Below are positions 1 to 8,717 of a stretch of 64,000 nt of DNA, piece by piece; position 1 is the stretch's first letter; every line of letters begins with the position of its first letter. The notes below the pieces were generated by a model. That model did not search any database and was not told where the DNA came from. It worked only from the letters and a program-made list of their open reading frames with translations. Origin of the DNA: Streptomyces aurantiacus (GTDB lineage: Bacteria > Actinomycetota > Actinomycetes > Streptomycetales > Streptomycetaceae); contig NZ_CP114283.1 of assembly GCF_027107535.1 (NCBI RefSeq), positions 62,001 to 126,000 of the forward strand, written 5' to 3'. The position numbers and the translations under genes were made by a program.

Positions 1-140
1 AGCTGGACCCGCGGGCGGGCGGCCGCACGGGCGGTCCGTACCTGTAGGCCCTCACGACGCGCGGACGGCGCGGTAGACACGGGCGCCACAGGCGTCACGG
101 AAAACGCAGGCAACGCAGACGATTCCTGGAGAGCGGCCAG

Positions 141-178
141 ACGGAAGGGGCCCGGCATTCCTGCCGGGCCCCTTCCGT
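141..178 (-). terminator. Strong hairpin after the first kinase gene
   Basis: Two 17-nt arms (141-157 and 162-178) are perfect inverted repeats with a TTCC loop. The hairpin lies 18 bp beyond the stop codon of the leftward kinase gene. No T-tract follows, as is usual for Streptomyces terminators. Positions 1-140 hold no gene I can support. An open frame at 3-47 ending in TAG could be the tail of a rightward gene, but it is too short to judge. Confidence 0.75.
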
Positions 179-195
179 GTGTGCGGGCGACGGGA

Positions 196-1839
196 TCAGG
201 CGGGGTTGCCCGTCGACACGTAGAGCTGGATCTTGGGCATGTCCTTGGGGTCGACGTCCGTGTCCGCCTCGGGGATCTGGGTCATGACGGTCCCCTCCCC
301 GTAGGCGTTCTCGTTCACCGACTTGGACTCGTACTGCCAGCCCGCCGCCTGGAAGCACGCCTTCACGGACTCGATGTTCTTGAACTTGAAGTCCGGGACC
401 TTGATCTTGTCGGCGTCGTCGTACGACTCGTCGGGCTCCGTGCAGACGGTCTTGTCGATCTTCTTCGTGGTGTCCGGCCCCTTGTGCCCGGCGACCTCCT
501 CGGTGGCCGACGCCTGGGCGCTCTCGGAGGCCTCCGCCTTCTTGTCGTCCTCCCCGCCGCCCAGGGTCAGCGCGGCGATCAGCCCGCCGATGGCGACGAG
601 CGCGACGACGATCGAGCCCACGATCACCGGCATGTTGCTCTTGCCGCCGCCACCGCCGGAGGGCGCCGAGGCCTGCGGGGACATCGTGTAAGGCGGCGGG
701 GTCGACAGGCCCTGCTGCGGGGAGTACGCGGCGGTCTGGGGCGGCGTCTGGTAGCCGCCCTGCTGCGGATAGCCGTACGACGGAGCGGGCGTGTGCGAGG
801 GCGCCGGAGTCGGCGGACCGTAGGGGCCGGGCTGGTACGGCGTCTGCACGCTCCCCTGCGGTGCCTGGACCGACTGGTCGACCGGCGGGAACACCGCGGA
901 GCCCACACCGGCGCCGCTCGACGTCTGCACGCCCGGCACGATGCTCGGAGGCGCGGCCTGGAAGGACTGGGCGACGCGCAGGCACTCGTCGCGCATCGAC
1001 TCGGCGTTCACGAAACGCTCGTTCGGGTTCTTCTTCAGCGCGCGGGCGATCAGGGCGTCCACGGCGGGCGGCAGCGAGCGGTTGATCGAGGAGGCCGTGA
1101 CGGGCGTCTCCTGGACGTGCGCGTACGCGATCGCCAGCGGCGAGTCCGCTTCGAACGGCAGCCGTCCGGTGACCAGTTGGAACAGCATGATGCCCACGGA
1201 GTACAGGTCGGAGCGGGCGTCGACACCGCGGCCGAGGGCCTGCTCCGGGGAGAGGTACTGGGGGGTGCCGACGACCATGCCGGTCTGGGTCATCGACGTC
1301 ACACCGGACTGCATGGCGCGGGCGATGCCGAAGTCCATCACCTTGACCACGCCGCGCTTCGTCATCATGACGTTGCCCGGCTTGATGTCGCGGTGGACCA
1401 GGCCCATCTCGTGGCTGATCTCCAGAGCGGCCAGCACGTCCGCGGTGATCTTCAGGGCCTTGTCGGCGGGCATCGCGCCGTGCTGCGTGACGTCCTGGTC
1501 GAGGACCGAGCCGAGCGGGCGGCCCTCGACGTACTCCATGACGATGTACGGAGTCGTCACCCCGTCGAGGTCGTCCTCGCCGGTGTCGAAGACCGAGACG
1601 ATGTTCGTGTGTGAGAGCTTCGCCACCGACTGGGCCTCGCGGCGGAAACGCTCACGGAAGGCCTGCTCACGCCCGAGGTCGGTGTGCAGCGTCTTGATCG
1701 CGACCTGTCGGTCGAGCACCGAGTCGTACGCGAGATGCACCGAGGCCATGCCGCCTTCGCCGAGCAAGTCGCGCAGTTGGTAGCGCCCGCCGGCGACCGA
1801 GCGCCCCACGTACCGGCCATGTGCGCCGTCCTGGCTCAT
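196..1839 (-). CDS. Membrane-anchored Ser/Thr protein kinase with one PASTA-like domain (PknB type)
   Basis: A 547-residue eukaryotic-type Ser/Thr kinase. The kinase domain (about 16-285) has the Gly-rich loop LGEGGMASV, catalytic HRDIKPGN, DFG as MDFGIAR, and SPEQAL in the APE region, so it looks active. A Pro/Gln/Tyr-rich linker (about 290-395) leads to one transmembrane segment (about 402-428). The external tail has a PASTA-like region (KIKVPDFKFKN onward) that may sense cell-wall fragments. It is divergent from a second kinase gene across a 348-bp gap, suggesting shared control of growth or cell-wall processes. Only one PASTA unit is recognisable, against three or four in typical PknB, so ligand sensing is uncertain. 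Confidence 0.93.
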   Translation of the reverse strand: MSQDGAHGRYVGRSVAGGRYQLRDLLGEGGMASVHLAYDSVLDRQVAIKTLHTDLGREQAFRERFRREAQSVAKLSHTNIVSVFDTGEDDLDGVTTPYIVMEYVEGRPLGSVLDQDVTQHGAMPADKALKITADVLAALEISHEMGLVHRDIKPGNVMMTKRGVVKVMDFGIARAMQSGVTSMTQTGMVVGTPQYLSPEQALGRGVDARSDLYSVGIMLFQLVTGRLPFEADSPLAIAYAHVQETPVTASSINRSLPPAVDALIARALKKNPNERFVNAESMRDECLRVAQSFQAAPPSIVPGVQTSSGAGVGSAVFPPVDQSVQAPQGSVQTPYQPGPYGPPTPAPSHTPAPSYGYPQQGGYQTPPQTAAYSPQQGLSTPPPYTMSPQASAPSGGGGGKSNMPVIVGSIVVALVAIGGLIAALTLGGGEDDKKAEASESAQASATEEVAGHKGPDTTKKIDKTVCTEPDESYDDADKIKVPDFKFKNIESVKACFQAAGWQYESKSVNENAYGEGTVMTQIPEADTDVDPKDMPKIQLYVSTGNPA

Positions 1840-2187
1840 CTTTCTGCGTCCCCCATCGGCCGTGCGCCGTCACGCGGGCGAAAGCTGCTGGTGTGGCTCC
1901 CGCGGCCGGTGATCTCTGGTGTTATTCCGGCCAAGTCTGCCGGAGGGCACCGACACGTCAAGCTCGGTGCCCGTTCCGTGACCGTACGCGAAAGAAGAGT
2001 CGCGGAAGCGTTACAGGTGCCCTACCGCCGGTACACAGGATTTGCACCCGCGGGCCGGCTGCGGGTTCCATGGCCCGTCCATCCCGGACCGGCGTTTCGC
2101 GCAGAGGCTGTAGCGTGGCACGACGGAGACCGTAACAACCACCGCGCGTACTTCGACCGGTGCGGACAGAAACGACGGCGAGGACTG
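1840..2187. other. Divergent promoter region between two kinase genes
   Basis: No coding potential is evident in these 348 bp. A 9-bp perfect inverted repeat GGGCACCGA/TCGGTGCCC (1945-1953 and 1964-1972, 10-nt loop) lies near the middle and could be an operator or an RNA hairpin in one leader. TAGCGT at 2111-2116 is a possible -10 box for the rightward kinase. No convincing -35 was found. Confidence 0.4.
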
Positions 2188-3735
2188 ATGGCACAGCAGC
2201 AGCGCGCTCAGGGCCCGTCCGACCCCGAGGCGACTGGCGGCGGTATGTCAGATGCGCCGGAGTTGTGGGGTAACGGCGGACTGGTCGGGGACGGCCGGTA
2301 TCGGCTGACGCACAGACTCGGCCGGGGCGGCATGGCCGAGGTGTTCGCGGCGGAGGACGTCCGTCTGGGGCGGACCGTCGCGGTCAAGCTGCTCCGCTCC
2401 GACCTGGCGGAAGACCCCGTCTCGAAGGCCCGCTTCACGCGCGAGGCCCAGTCGGTCGCGGGCCTCAACCACCATGCGGTGGTGGCGGTCTACGACTCCG
2501 GCGAGGACGTGGTCGGCCACCAGGTCGTCCCGTACATCGTCATGGAGCTCGTCGAGGGCCGCACGATCCGTGACCTCCTCATCAACGCCGAGGCCCCGGG
2601 ACCCGAGCAGGCGCTCATCATCGTCTCCGGCGTGCTGGAAGCGCTTGCCTATTCGCATCAGCACGGCATCGTCCACCGGGACATCAAGCCCGCGAACGTG
2701 ATCATCACTCAAACCGGCGCGGTGAAGGTGATGGACTTCGGCATCGCCCGCGCCCTGCACGGCGTCCAGTCGACGATGACTCAAACCGGGATGGTCATGG
2801 GCACGCCCCAGTACCTCTCTCCGGAGCAGGCGCTCGGCAAGGCCGTCGACCACCGCAGCGACCTGTACGCGACGGGCTGTCTGCTCTACGAACTGCTTGC
2901 GCTGCGGCCGCCGTTCACCGGTGAGACACCGCTGTCGGTGGTCTACCAGCACGTCCAGGACATTCCGGTGCCGCCCTCCGAGGTCTCGGACGGGGTGCCG
3001 CCCGAGCTCGACGGTCTGGTCATGCGCTCGCTCGCGAAGGAGCCGGACGACCGGTTCCAGACCGCTGAGGAGATGCGCGGGCTCACCCAGTACGGGCTGC
3101 AGATGCTGTACGACCAGGGCGGCCACACCGGCACCTGGAACACCGGTCCTGTGCAGGCGCACGAGGGCCTCAGCACTCCGGCCATGGGCCTCGCGGGCGC
3201 CGGGCTGCCGCACCCCGGCGACTCGGGCACCACCCAGATCCCCTCGCCGATGCTGCCCTCGGGCCGGGGCGGAGGCGGCGACGACGGCGGCTTCGAGGGT
3301 CACGGCAACCGGGGCAGCGGCCGCGGCAAGCTGTGGATCCTCGCGGTCCTCGCGGTGGTCGCGATCGCGGCGGGGGTGGCCCTGGCGCTGAACGGCGACG
3401 GGGGTGGCGGTGGTGGGGGCGACACGAGCAAGTCGCCGACCGCCTCGGAGACCGAGAAGAACTCGACTCCGAGCAAGAGCGCGTCCGACGAGGCGTCGGA
3501 CGAGGCTACGGACCAGGACACCGGCACGGGCGGCGATCCGGACTTCACGCCGTCGTACAAACCATCGCCGAGCTTGTCCCCCTCGCCCTCGCAGAGCAAG
3601 ACGACGGACGAGGAGACGACTCCGTCGGGCGATCCGACTCCGACGGACGAGGAGACGACCCCGTCGGGCGATCCGACTCCGACGGACGAGGAGACGGGCG
3701 TCATCGGTGAAGTGGATGGCGGGAGCGGCGGCTGA
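2188..3735 (+). CDS. Membrane-anchored Ser/Thr protein kinase without PASTA domain
   Basis: A 515-residue kinase. The ATG at 2188 is preferred because CGAGGA stands just upstream; the frame is open far beyond it but that part is not kinase-like. The kinase domain (about 35-300) contains GRGGMAEVF, VAVKLL, HRDIKPAN, MDFGIAR and SPEQAL, so all key catalytic residues are present. A Gly/Pro linker leads to one transmembrane segment (about 382-402). The external tail is Ser/Thr/Asp-rich and low in complexity, ending in copies of a 13-residue unit (TDEETTPSGDPTP). It resembles its divergent neighbour in the kinase domain but lacks the PASTA-like region, so the pair probably receive different inputs. 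Confidence 0.92.
   Translation: MAQQQRAQGPSDPEATGGGMSDAPELWGNGGLVGDGRYRLTHRLGRGGMAEVFAAEDVRLGRTVAVKLLRSDLAEDPVSKARFTREAQSVAGLNHHAVVAVYDSGEDVVGHQVVPYIVMELVEGRTIRDLLINAEAPGPEQALIIVSGVLEALAYSHQHGIVHRDIKPANVIITQTGAVKVMDFGIARALHGVQSTMTQTGMVMGTPQYLSPEQALGKAVDHRSDLYATGCLLYELLALRPPFTGETPLSVVYQHVQDIPVPPSEVSDGVPPELDGLVMRSLAKEPDDRFQTAEEMRGLTQYGLQMLYDQGGHTGTWNTGPVQAHEGLSTPAMGLAGAGLPHPGDSGTTQIPSPMLPSGRGGGGDDGGFEGHGNRGSGRGKLWILAVLAVVAIAAGVALALNGDGGGGGGGDTSKSPTASETEKNSTPSKSASDEASDEATDQDTGTGGDPDFTPSYKPSPSLSPSPSQSKTTDEETTPSGDPTPTDEETTPSGDPTPTDEETGVIGEVDGGSGG
3604..3699 (+). repeat. 39-bp tandem repeat in the kinase tail
   Basis: Two full 39-bp units (3604-3642 and 3643-3681) differ by about one base and are followed by a partial third. 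They encode the repeated TDEETTPSGDPTP tail. Copy number may vary between strains by slippage. Confidence 0.85.
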
Positions 3736-3840
3736 CCCGGCACCTCCGCAACACCCTTCACGCGCGCGGGGAGCCCGGTATCGGGGTCCCCGCGCGCGTG
3801 CGTGTCATCCGCCCGTGTCCGCAGTCTCCTCGGCGGAGCG

Positions 3841-4866
3841 TCACCCCACGAACGCCTCGCTCACCGCGTCGTACCGCCGCGTCCACCACACCGCCAGCGC
3901 CGAGGCCGCCGGGAACTGCGGGTCGGCGCGGGTGTCCCCGCGCTCGTAGTGCCAGCGCAGCATCCAGAAGTCGTTGAGCCGCTCCCACCACACCCGGTGC
4001 ACGGCGGCCGAGAGCTCGGACGGGGCGGCCCGCGCCGAGCGGCGGTACGCGCGCGCGTAGGCCCGTACCTTCGTCAGGTCGAGCGTGCCGGCGGGGCGCA
4101 CGAAGAAGATCACCGCCGCGCGGACCGCCTCCTCGGCCTGCGGCTGGACCCCGAGCCGGTCCCAGTCGACGATCGCGGCGGGGGCGCCTCCCTTGTAGAG
4201 CACGTTGAAGGGGTGGAAGTCCCCGTGCACCCAGCCCACCGAGCCGCCCTGCGGGGGCCGTGCGTCCGCGTGCCGTTCCAGCAGGTCCCGACGCTCCAGG
4301 AGACGGTGTCCGGCCAGCTCGTCGAAGGCGTCCGCCGGGCGGTGGCGGCGTACCCGGGCGAGCAGGTCGTCGATGAGGGCGAAGGTGTCCGCCGGGTCGG
4401 CGCTCTCGGTCCGCTCCTCGGTCCGCCGCGGCGGCATCACCCGCTCCAGGGACGCGTGGACGACCCCCAGGAGGGCGCCGAGACGCCGGCACTGCTCCTC
4501 GGTGAGCTGGGCGCCGTTGCGGTGACGTCCGTCGATCCAGGGATGCAGCGCGTACGCGTGGCCGCCGACGACGGCGACCGTACGGCCGTCCGTTCCGGTC
4601 AGCGGCGGGGCCACCGGGAGGCCGAGGCCGGCGAGGCGCCGGGTCGCGTCGTGCTGGCGGGCGATCGCCGCGGGGTCGGCCGTCTCGGGGTCGAAATGGT
4701 GCTTCAGGAAGTACCGGCCCCGGGTGGTGGCGAGCCGGTAGCCGCGGTTGAGCAGCCCCTGGTCGACGGGTTCGCAGGCCAGCGGGGCCCCGGCGGCATA
4801 CCGCCGCAGCAGGGCGCCCAACGGGGGTGCGGGGGAGGGAGCGGGCGGAACAGATGAGCGCGGCAC
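3841..4866 (-). CDS. Phosphotransferase, aminoglycoside phosphotransferase (APH) superfamily
   Basis: A 341-residue protein of the APH/choline-kinase fold. The catalytic loop reads VHGDFHPFNVLY (about 210-222) and the metal-binding motif IVDWDRLG follows, both intact. The N-lobe has a YFLKHH stretch with the expected ATP-site lysine. The natural substrate is unknown; relatives phosphorylate small hydroxylated metabolites, homoserine, choline or aminoglycosides. There is no resistance-cluster context, so a metabolic role is as likely as antibiotic resistance. The neighbouring FMN-binding-type gene lies 45 bp away on the same strand and may be cotranscribed. Confidence 0.85.
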   Translation of the reverse strand: MPRSSVPPAPSPAPPLGALLRRYAAGAPLACEPVDQGLLNRGYRLATTRGRYFLKHHFDPETADPAAIARQHDATRRLAGLGLPVAPPLTGTDGRTVAVVGGHAYALHPWIDGRHRNGAQLTEEQCRRLGALLGVVHASLERVMPPRRTEERTESADPADTFALIDDLLARVRRHRPADAFDELAGHRLLERRDLLERHADARPPQGGSVGWVHGDFHPFNVLYKGGAPAAIVDWDRLGVQPQAEEAVRAAVIFFVRPAGTLDLTKVRAYARAYRRSARAAPSELSAAVHRVWWERLNDFWMLRWHYERGDTRADPQFPAASALAVWWTRRYDAVSEAFVG

Positions 4867-4911
4867 GCGCCAGATGTTAGGGCACCGGACGGGCCCCCCA
4901 CCTCACGGATG

Positions 4912-5334
4912 TCACGTACGGTGCCCGCCCGGGCGCTCCGGGTCGCCGCCCATGCACTGCACGGTGGTGAAGCGCGGCGCGATGCCCAGATAGACCGGGT
5001 CGAAAGGGAGGCCGTCCACACGGAGCGGGCCGGGGCCGAAGCGTTCCAGTTGGGCGGCGGTCGGCTCGACGGTCTCGCACACCCCGACGACCTGGACGGA
5101 CCACTGCTCCTCGCCCGCGTGCGCGGAGCCCAGGTTGTCCACGCCGTACGCGACGACGCTGCCCGCGCACACCCGGTGGTGGCCGTGCCCCCGGTGCATC
5201 CGCAGCAGAACACGGTCCTCGGCGACGATGTGGCGGGCCGGGGCCAGGAAGGGCAGGGCGCGCGCACTGGCCGCCACCCGGCCGTACTCGACGCGGCCGA
5301 GCAGGCCGGCGGCGCGTTGTTCGTCGGTCGGCAT
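4912..5334 (-). CDS. Pyridoxamine 5'-phosphate oxidase-like FMN-binding family protein
   Basis: A 140-residue split-barrel protein. The segment GRVAASARALPFLAPARHI followed by a VAYGVDNL strand matches the flavin-binding barrel of the PNPOx-like family (nitroimidazole resistance and F420/FMN-dependent members). The substrate and the choice of FMN, F420 or heme cannot be read from the sequence. It lies directly upstream of the phosphotransferase gene, separated by 45 bp, so the two may form one unit. Confidence 0.75.
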   Translation of the reverse strand: MPTDEQRAAGLLGRVEYGRVAASARALPFLAPARHIVAEDRVLLRMHRGHGHHRVCAGSVVAYGVDNLGSAHAGEEQWSVQVVGVCETVEPTAAQLERFGPGPLRVDGLPFDPVYLGIAPRFTTVQCMGGDPERPGGHRT

Positions 5335-5485
5335 GTCCCCAATCTGAGGTACCGGGAGGAGGCGGGGACAGGGGCTCCGGGCCCTTCCGGGGCAGGACGT
5401 AGGTCCCGGATCCGTCTCGTCCGGGTATCCCTGATCGACCTCTACGTAGTGCGCAGAAAACCCGACCCGTGGATGCCCCGGGCGC

Positions 5486-6148
5486 TCAGCGCTGCTTCTC
5501 CGCCTGCAGCCGGGCCACGTAGGCGGCCGCCTGTGCCCGCCGCTCCATGCCGAGCTTGGCCAGCAGACTGGAGACGTAGTTCTTGATCGTCTTCTCGGCG
5601 AGGTGCAGCCGCTCGCCGATCGCGCGATTGGTGAGTCCCTCGCCGATCAGGTCGAGGATCCTGCGCTCCTGGTCGGTCAGCTTGGCGAGCCTGGTGTCGC
5701 CCTTGGGGCCGCCGCCGTCGCGCAGCCGCTCCAGGACGCGGGCCGTCGCCTCCGGGTCGAGGAGGGACCTGCCGGCCGCGACGTCGCGGATCGCCGAGAG
5801 CAGTTCGTCGCCGCGGATCGCCTTCAGTACGTAACCCGAGGCGCCCGCCATGATCGCGTCGAAGAGGGCCTCGTCGTCGGCGTACGAGGTGAGCATGAGG
5901 CACTTGATCGACTCGTCCCGGGAGCGGATCTCGCGGCAGACCTCGACTCCGCTGCCGTCCGGCAAACGCACGTCCAGGACGGCGACGTCCGGGCGCGTGG
6001 CCGGAATCCGCGCCTGCGCGTCGGCCGCCGTACCGGCCTCGCCGACCACCTCGATGTCGTCCTCCATCGAAAGCAGCTCATGGACTCCCCGGCGGACTAC
6101 TTCGTGGTCGTCGAGAAGAAATACGGTGATTTTTCCTTCTTCGCGCAC
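5486..6148 (-). CDS. NarL/LuxR-family response regulator (DevR-like), orphan
   Basis: A 220-residue protein. The GTG at 6148 is chosen because the receiver begins at once ([21 protein letters not shown]); the frame continues upstream without receiver similarity. The receiver (about 5-120) has the acidic pair DD, the phosphoacceptor Asp in [11 protein letters not shown], Thr/Ser in LMLTSYADD, and Lys in YVLKAI. The LuxR HTH (about 150-210) contains [19 protein letters not shown] and [14 protein letters not shown], as in DevR/DosR-like regulators. No sensor kinase gene lies next to it. It is divergent from the bkd operon over a 409-bp gap, so it could affect that operon, but this is inference. 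Confidence 0.9.
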   Translation of the reverse strand: MREEGKITVFLLDDHEVVRRGVHELLSMEDDIEVVGEAGTAADAQARIPATRPDVAVLDVRLPDGSGVEVCREIRSRDESIKCLMLTSYADDEALFDAIMAGASGYVLKAIRGDELLSAIRDVAAGRSLLDPEATARVLERLRDGGGPKGDTRLAKLTDQERRILDLIGEGLTNRAIGERLHLAEKTIKNYVSSLLAKLGMERRAQAAAYVARLQAEKQR

Positions 6149-6557
6149 GGAGCCAGTCTCACACACGATCTTTCCGTTCGCGCCAGTGGAACCCTTCCCG
6201 TCCCCGGGGTGACCGGGATAACGTGCCGGTGTTCCGGCCCCCTGCAAGGCTGTAACCAGTGCTGTGACCAGCAGCTGTTCCCGACTCGCGCGAAGTACGT
6301 GGAAGTCCGAGTGGAAAGTACTTGGAAATCCGATCAAAATCGCAGGTCAGGATGGGTTTCACAGTAATGTGGAGCACTGGGTAACGTGATTGTTGCAGGG
6401 CGCTCGCCGGGGCACCTGTCACGCCTGTTCCCGGCCGAGGGCACCCACCCCGTGCACGGGTACGGAGATCAGGCGAGCCGCTCCCCCAGGCTCACGACGA
6501 GCCGAGGGGGACCCAGTTCCCGGCAACCCCGGGGGCCGGACCGACGGAGGAGCACAC
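6149..6557. other. 409-bp divergent regulatory region upstream of bkdA
   Basis: No gene is supported here. The region holds the putative bkd promoter (6358-6387), a leader of about 160 nt before the GTG of bkdA, and a direct repeat GGAAGTCCGA/GGAAATCCGA (6301-6310 and 6324-6333) with 23-bp spacing that may bind a regulator. Another GGAAAGTA lies between the two copies. Confidence 0.5.
6358..6387 (+). promoter_or_regulatory. Putative promoter of the bkd operon
   Basis: TTCACA (6358-6363) and TAACGT (6382-6387) are spaced by 18 bp and fit a housekeeping sigma promoter moderately well. Transcription would start near 6394, giving a leader of about 160 nt. Confidence 0.45.
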
Positions 6558-7724
6558 GTGACCGTGGAGAGCACTGCCGCGCGTAAGCCGCGACGCAGCG
6601 CCGGTACCAAGCGCACCGCTGCGAAGAAGCCGCCGGGCTCCCAGCCCGACCTTGTACAGCTGCTGACGCCCGAGGGCAAGCGCGTCGAGAATGGCGAGTA
6701 TGACGCGTACGTAGCCGACATCACCCCCGAAGAGCTCCGCGGGCTGTACCGCGACATGGTGCTCACCCGACGCTTCGACGCCGAGGCCACCTCCCTGCAG
6801 CGCCAGGGTGAGCTGGGCCTGTGGGCCTCGCTGCTCGGCCAGGAGGCCGCCCAGATCGGATCCGGACGGGCCACCCGGGAGGACGACTACGTCTTCCCGA
6901 CCTACCGCGAGCACGGCGTCGCCTGGTGCCGCGGAGTGGACCCGGCCAACCTGCTCGGCATGTTCCGCGGGGTGAACAACGGCGGCTGGGACCCGAACAG
7001 CAACAATTTCCACCTGTACACGATCGTCATCGGCTCGCAGACGCTGCACGCCACCGGCTACGCCATGGGCATCGCCAAGGACGGCGCCGACTCGGCCGTG
7101 ATCGCGTACTTCGGGGACGGCGCCTCCAGCCAGGGCGACGTCGCTGAATCGTTCACCTTCTCCGCTGTCTACAACGCGCCCGTCGTGTTCTTCTGCCAGA
7201 ACAACCAGTGGGCCATCTCGGAGCCCACCGAGCGCCAGACCCGCGTCCCGCTCTACCAGCGCGCGCAGGGCTACGGCTTCCCGGGCGTCCGCGTCGACGG
7301 CAACGACGTCCTCGCCTGCCTCGCCGTGACCAAGTGGGCCCTGGAGCGGGCCCGCCGCGGCGAGGGCCCCACGCTCGTCGAGGCCTACACGTACCGCATG
7401 GGCGCCCACACCACCTCGGACGACCCGACCAAGTACCGGGCCGACGAGGAGCGCCAGGCGTGGGAGGTGAAGGACCCGATCCAGCGCATGCGTACGTATC
7501 TGGAGGACTCAAACCACGCGGACGAGGGATTCTTCGCGGAACTCGAAGCCGAGAGCGAGGCGTTGGGTAAACGAGTACGCGAAGTCGTCCGCGCCATGCC
7601 GGACCCGGACCACTTCGCCATCTTCGAGAACGTGTACGCGGACGGGCACACGCTCGTCGACGAGGAGCGGGCCCAGTTCGCGGCCTACCAGGCGTCGTTC
7701 GCCGATGAAGGGGAGGGCAAGTAG
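6558..7724 (+). CDS. bkdA: Branched-chain 2-oxoacid (or pyruvate) dehydrogenase E1 alpha subunit
   Basis: A 388-residue thiamine-diphosphate E1 alpha subunit. The GTG at 6558 follows a strong GGAGGAG site. The TPP motif GDGASSQGD...NN (about 205-236) is intact, as are the phosphorylation-loop-like YRMGAHTTSDDPTKYR and the substrate-channel region. The E1 complex decarboxylates 2-oxo acids from Val/Leu/Ile, which supplies branched acyl-CoA starters for fatty acids and polyketides. The Lys/Arg/Ala-rich first 30 residues are typical of Streptomyces BkdA. It is followed by E1 beta after 2 bp. The symbol rests on resemblance to Streptomyces bkd clusters; a pyruvate dehydrogenase role cannot be excluded. 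Confidence 0.88.
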   Translation: MTVESTAARKPRRSAGTKRTAAKKPPGSQPDLVQLLTPEGKRVENGEYDAYVADITPEELRGLYRDMVLTRRFDAEATSLQRQGELGLWASLLGQEAAQIGSGRATREDDYVFPTYREHGVAWCRGVDPANLLGMFRGVNNGGWDPNSNNFHLYTIVIGSQTLHATGYAMGIAKDGADSAVIAYFGDGASSQGDVAESFTFSAVYNAPVVFFCQNNQWAISEPTERQTRVPLYQRAQGYGFPGVRVDGNDVLACLAVTKWALERARRGEGPTLVEAYTYRMGAHTTSDDPTKYRADEERQAWEVKDPIQRMRTYLEDSNHADEGFFAELEAESEALGKRVREVVRAMPDPDHFAIFENVYADGHTLVDEERAQFAAYQASFADEGEGK

Positions 7725-7726
7725 CG

Positions 7727-8707
7727 ATGACAGCGGAAAAGATGGCGCTCGCCAAGGCGATCAACGAATCGCTGCGCACGGCCCTCGACGCGGACCCCAA
7801 GGTCCTGATCATGGGTGAGGACGTCGGCAAGCTCGGCGGCGTCTTCCGGGTGACGGACGGCCTGCAGAAGGACTTCGGCGAGGACCGGGTCATCGACACC
7901 CCGCTCGCCGAGTCGGGCATCGTGGGCACCGCGATCGGCCTCGCCCTGCGCGGCTACCGCCCGGTCGTCGAGATCCAGTTCGACGGGTTCGTCTTCCCGG
8001 CGTACGACCAGATCGTCACGCAGCTGGCGAAGATGCACGCGCGAGCGCTCGGCAAGATCAAGCTCCCCGTCGTGATCCGCATTCCGTACGGCGGCGGCAT
8101 CGGCGCGGTCGAGCACCACTCGGAGTCCCCCGAGGCGCTCTTCGCGCACGTGGCGGGCCTGAAGGTGGTCTCCCCGTCGAACGCGAGCGACGCCTACTGG
8201 ATGATGCAGCAGGCCATCCTCAGCGACGACCCGGTGATCTTCTTCGAGCCGAAGCGGCGCTACTGGGACAAGAGCGAGGTCAACCGCGAGGCGATCCCCG
8301 GCCCGCTGCACAAGGCACGTGTGGTGCGCGAGGGCACCGATCTGACCCTGGCCGCGTACGGGCCGATGGTGAAGGTCTGCCAGGAGGCCGCGGCGGCCGC
8401 CCAGGAAGAGGGCAAGTCCCTCGAAGTGGTGGACCTGCGGTCGATGTCCCCGATCGACTTCGACTCCATCCAGGCCTCGGTCGAGAAGACCCGCCGCCTG
8501 GTCGTGGTGCACGAGGCGCCGGTGTTCCTGGGGACGGGCGCGGAGATCGCGGCCCGGATCACGGAGCGGTGTTTCTACCACCTGGAGGCGCCGGTGCTGC
8601 GGGTCGGGGGCTACCACGCCCCGTATCCGCCGGCGCGCCTGGAGGACGAGTACCTGCCGGGCCTTGACCGGGTGCTCGACACCGTCGACCGCTCGCTGGC
8701 GTACTGA
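7727..8707 (+). CDS. bkdB: Branched-chain 2-oxoacid dehydrogenase E1 beta subunit
   Basis: A 326-residue transketolase-like E1 beta subunit. Family signatures are GEDVGKLGGVFRVTDGL near residue 30, DTPLAESGIVGTAIGLALRG, and the C-terminal transketolase domain with RLVVVHEAP. It pairs with E1 alpha to form the alpha2beta2 decarboxylase. The start lies 2 bp after the stop of bkdA with GGGAGGGCAAG upstream, indicating translational coupling. Its stop lies just before the E2 gene. Confidence 0.9.
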   Translation: MTAEKMALAKAINESLRTALDADPKVLIMGEDVGKLGGVFRVTDGLQKDFGEDRVIDTPLAESGIVGTAIGLALRGYRPVVEIQFDGFVFPAYDQIVTQLAKMHARALGKIKLPVVIRIPYGGGIGAVEHHSESPEALFAHVAGLKVVSPSNASDAYWMMQQAILSDDPVIFFEPKRRYWDKSEVNREAIPGPLHKARVVREGTDLTLAAYGPMVKVCQEAAAAAQEEGKSLEVVDLRSMSPIDFDSIQASVEKTRRLVVVHEAPVFLGTGAEIAARITERCFYHLEAPVLRVGGYHAPYPPARLEDEYLPGLDRVLDTVDRSLAY

Positions 8708-8717
8708 GGAGAGGGTC

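Noticed and set aside
3..47. Possible C-terminal end of a rightward gene at the left edge
   Set aside because: Only 14 codons are visible and composition alone cannot separate it from chance.
1684..2187. Upstream extension of the second kinase frame
   Set aside because: It runs antisense through the first kinase gene; the start at 2188 has a ribosome site and is where kinase-type sequence begins.
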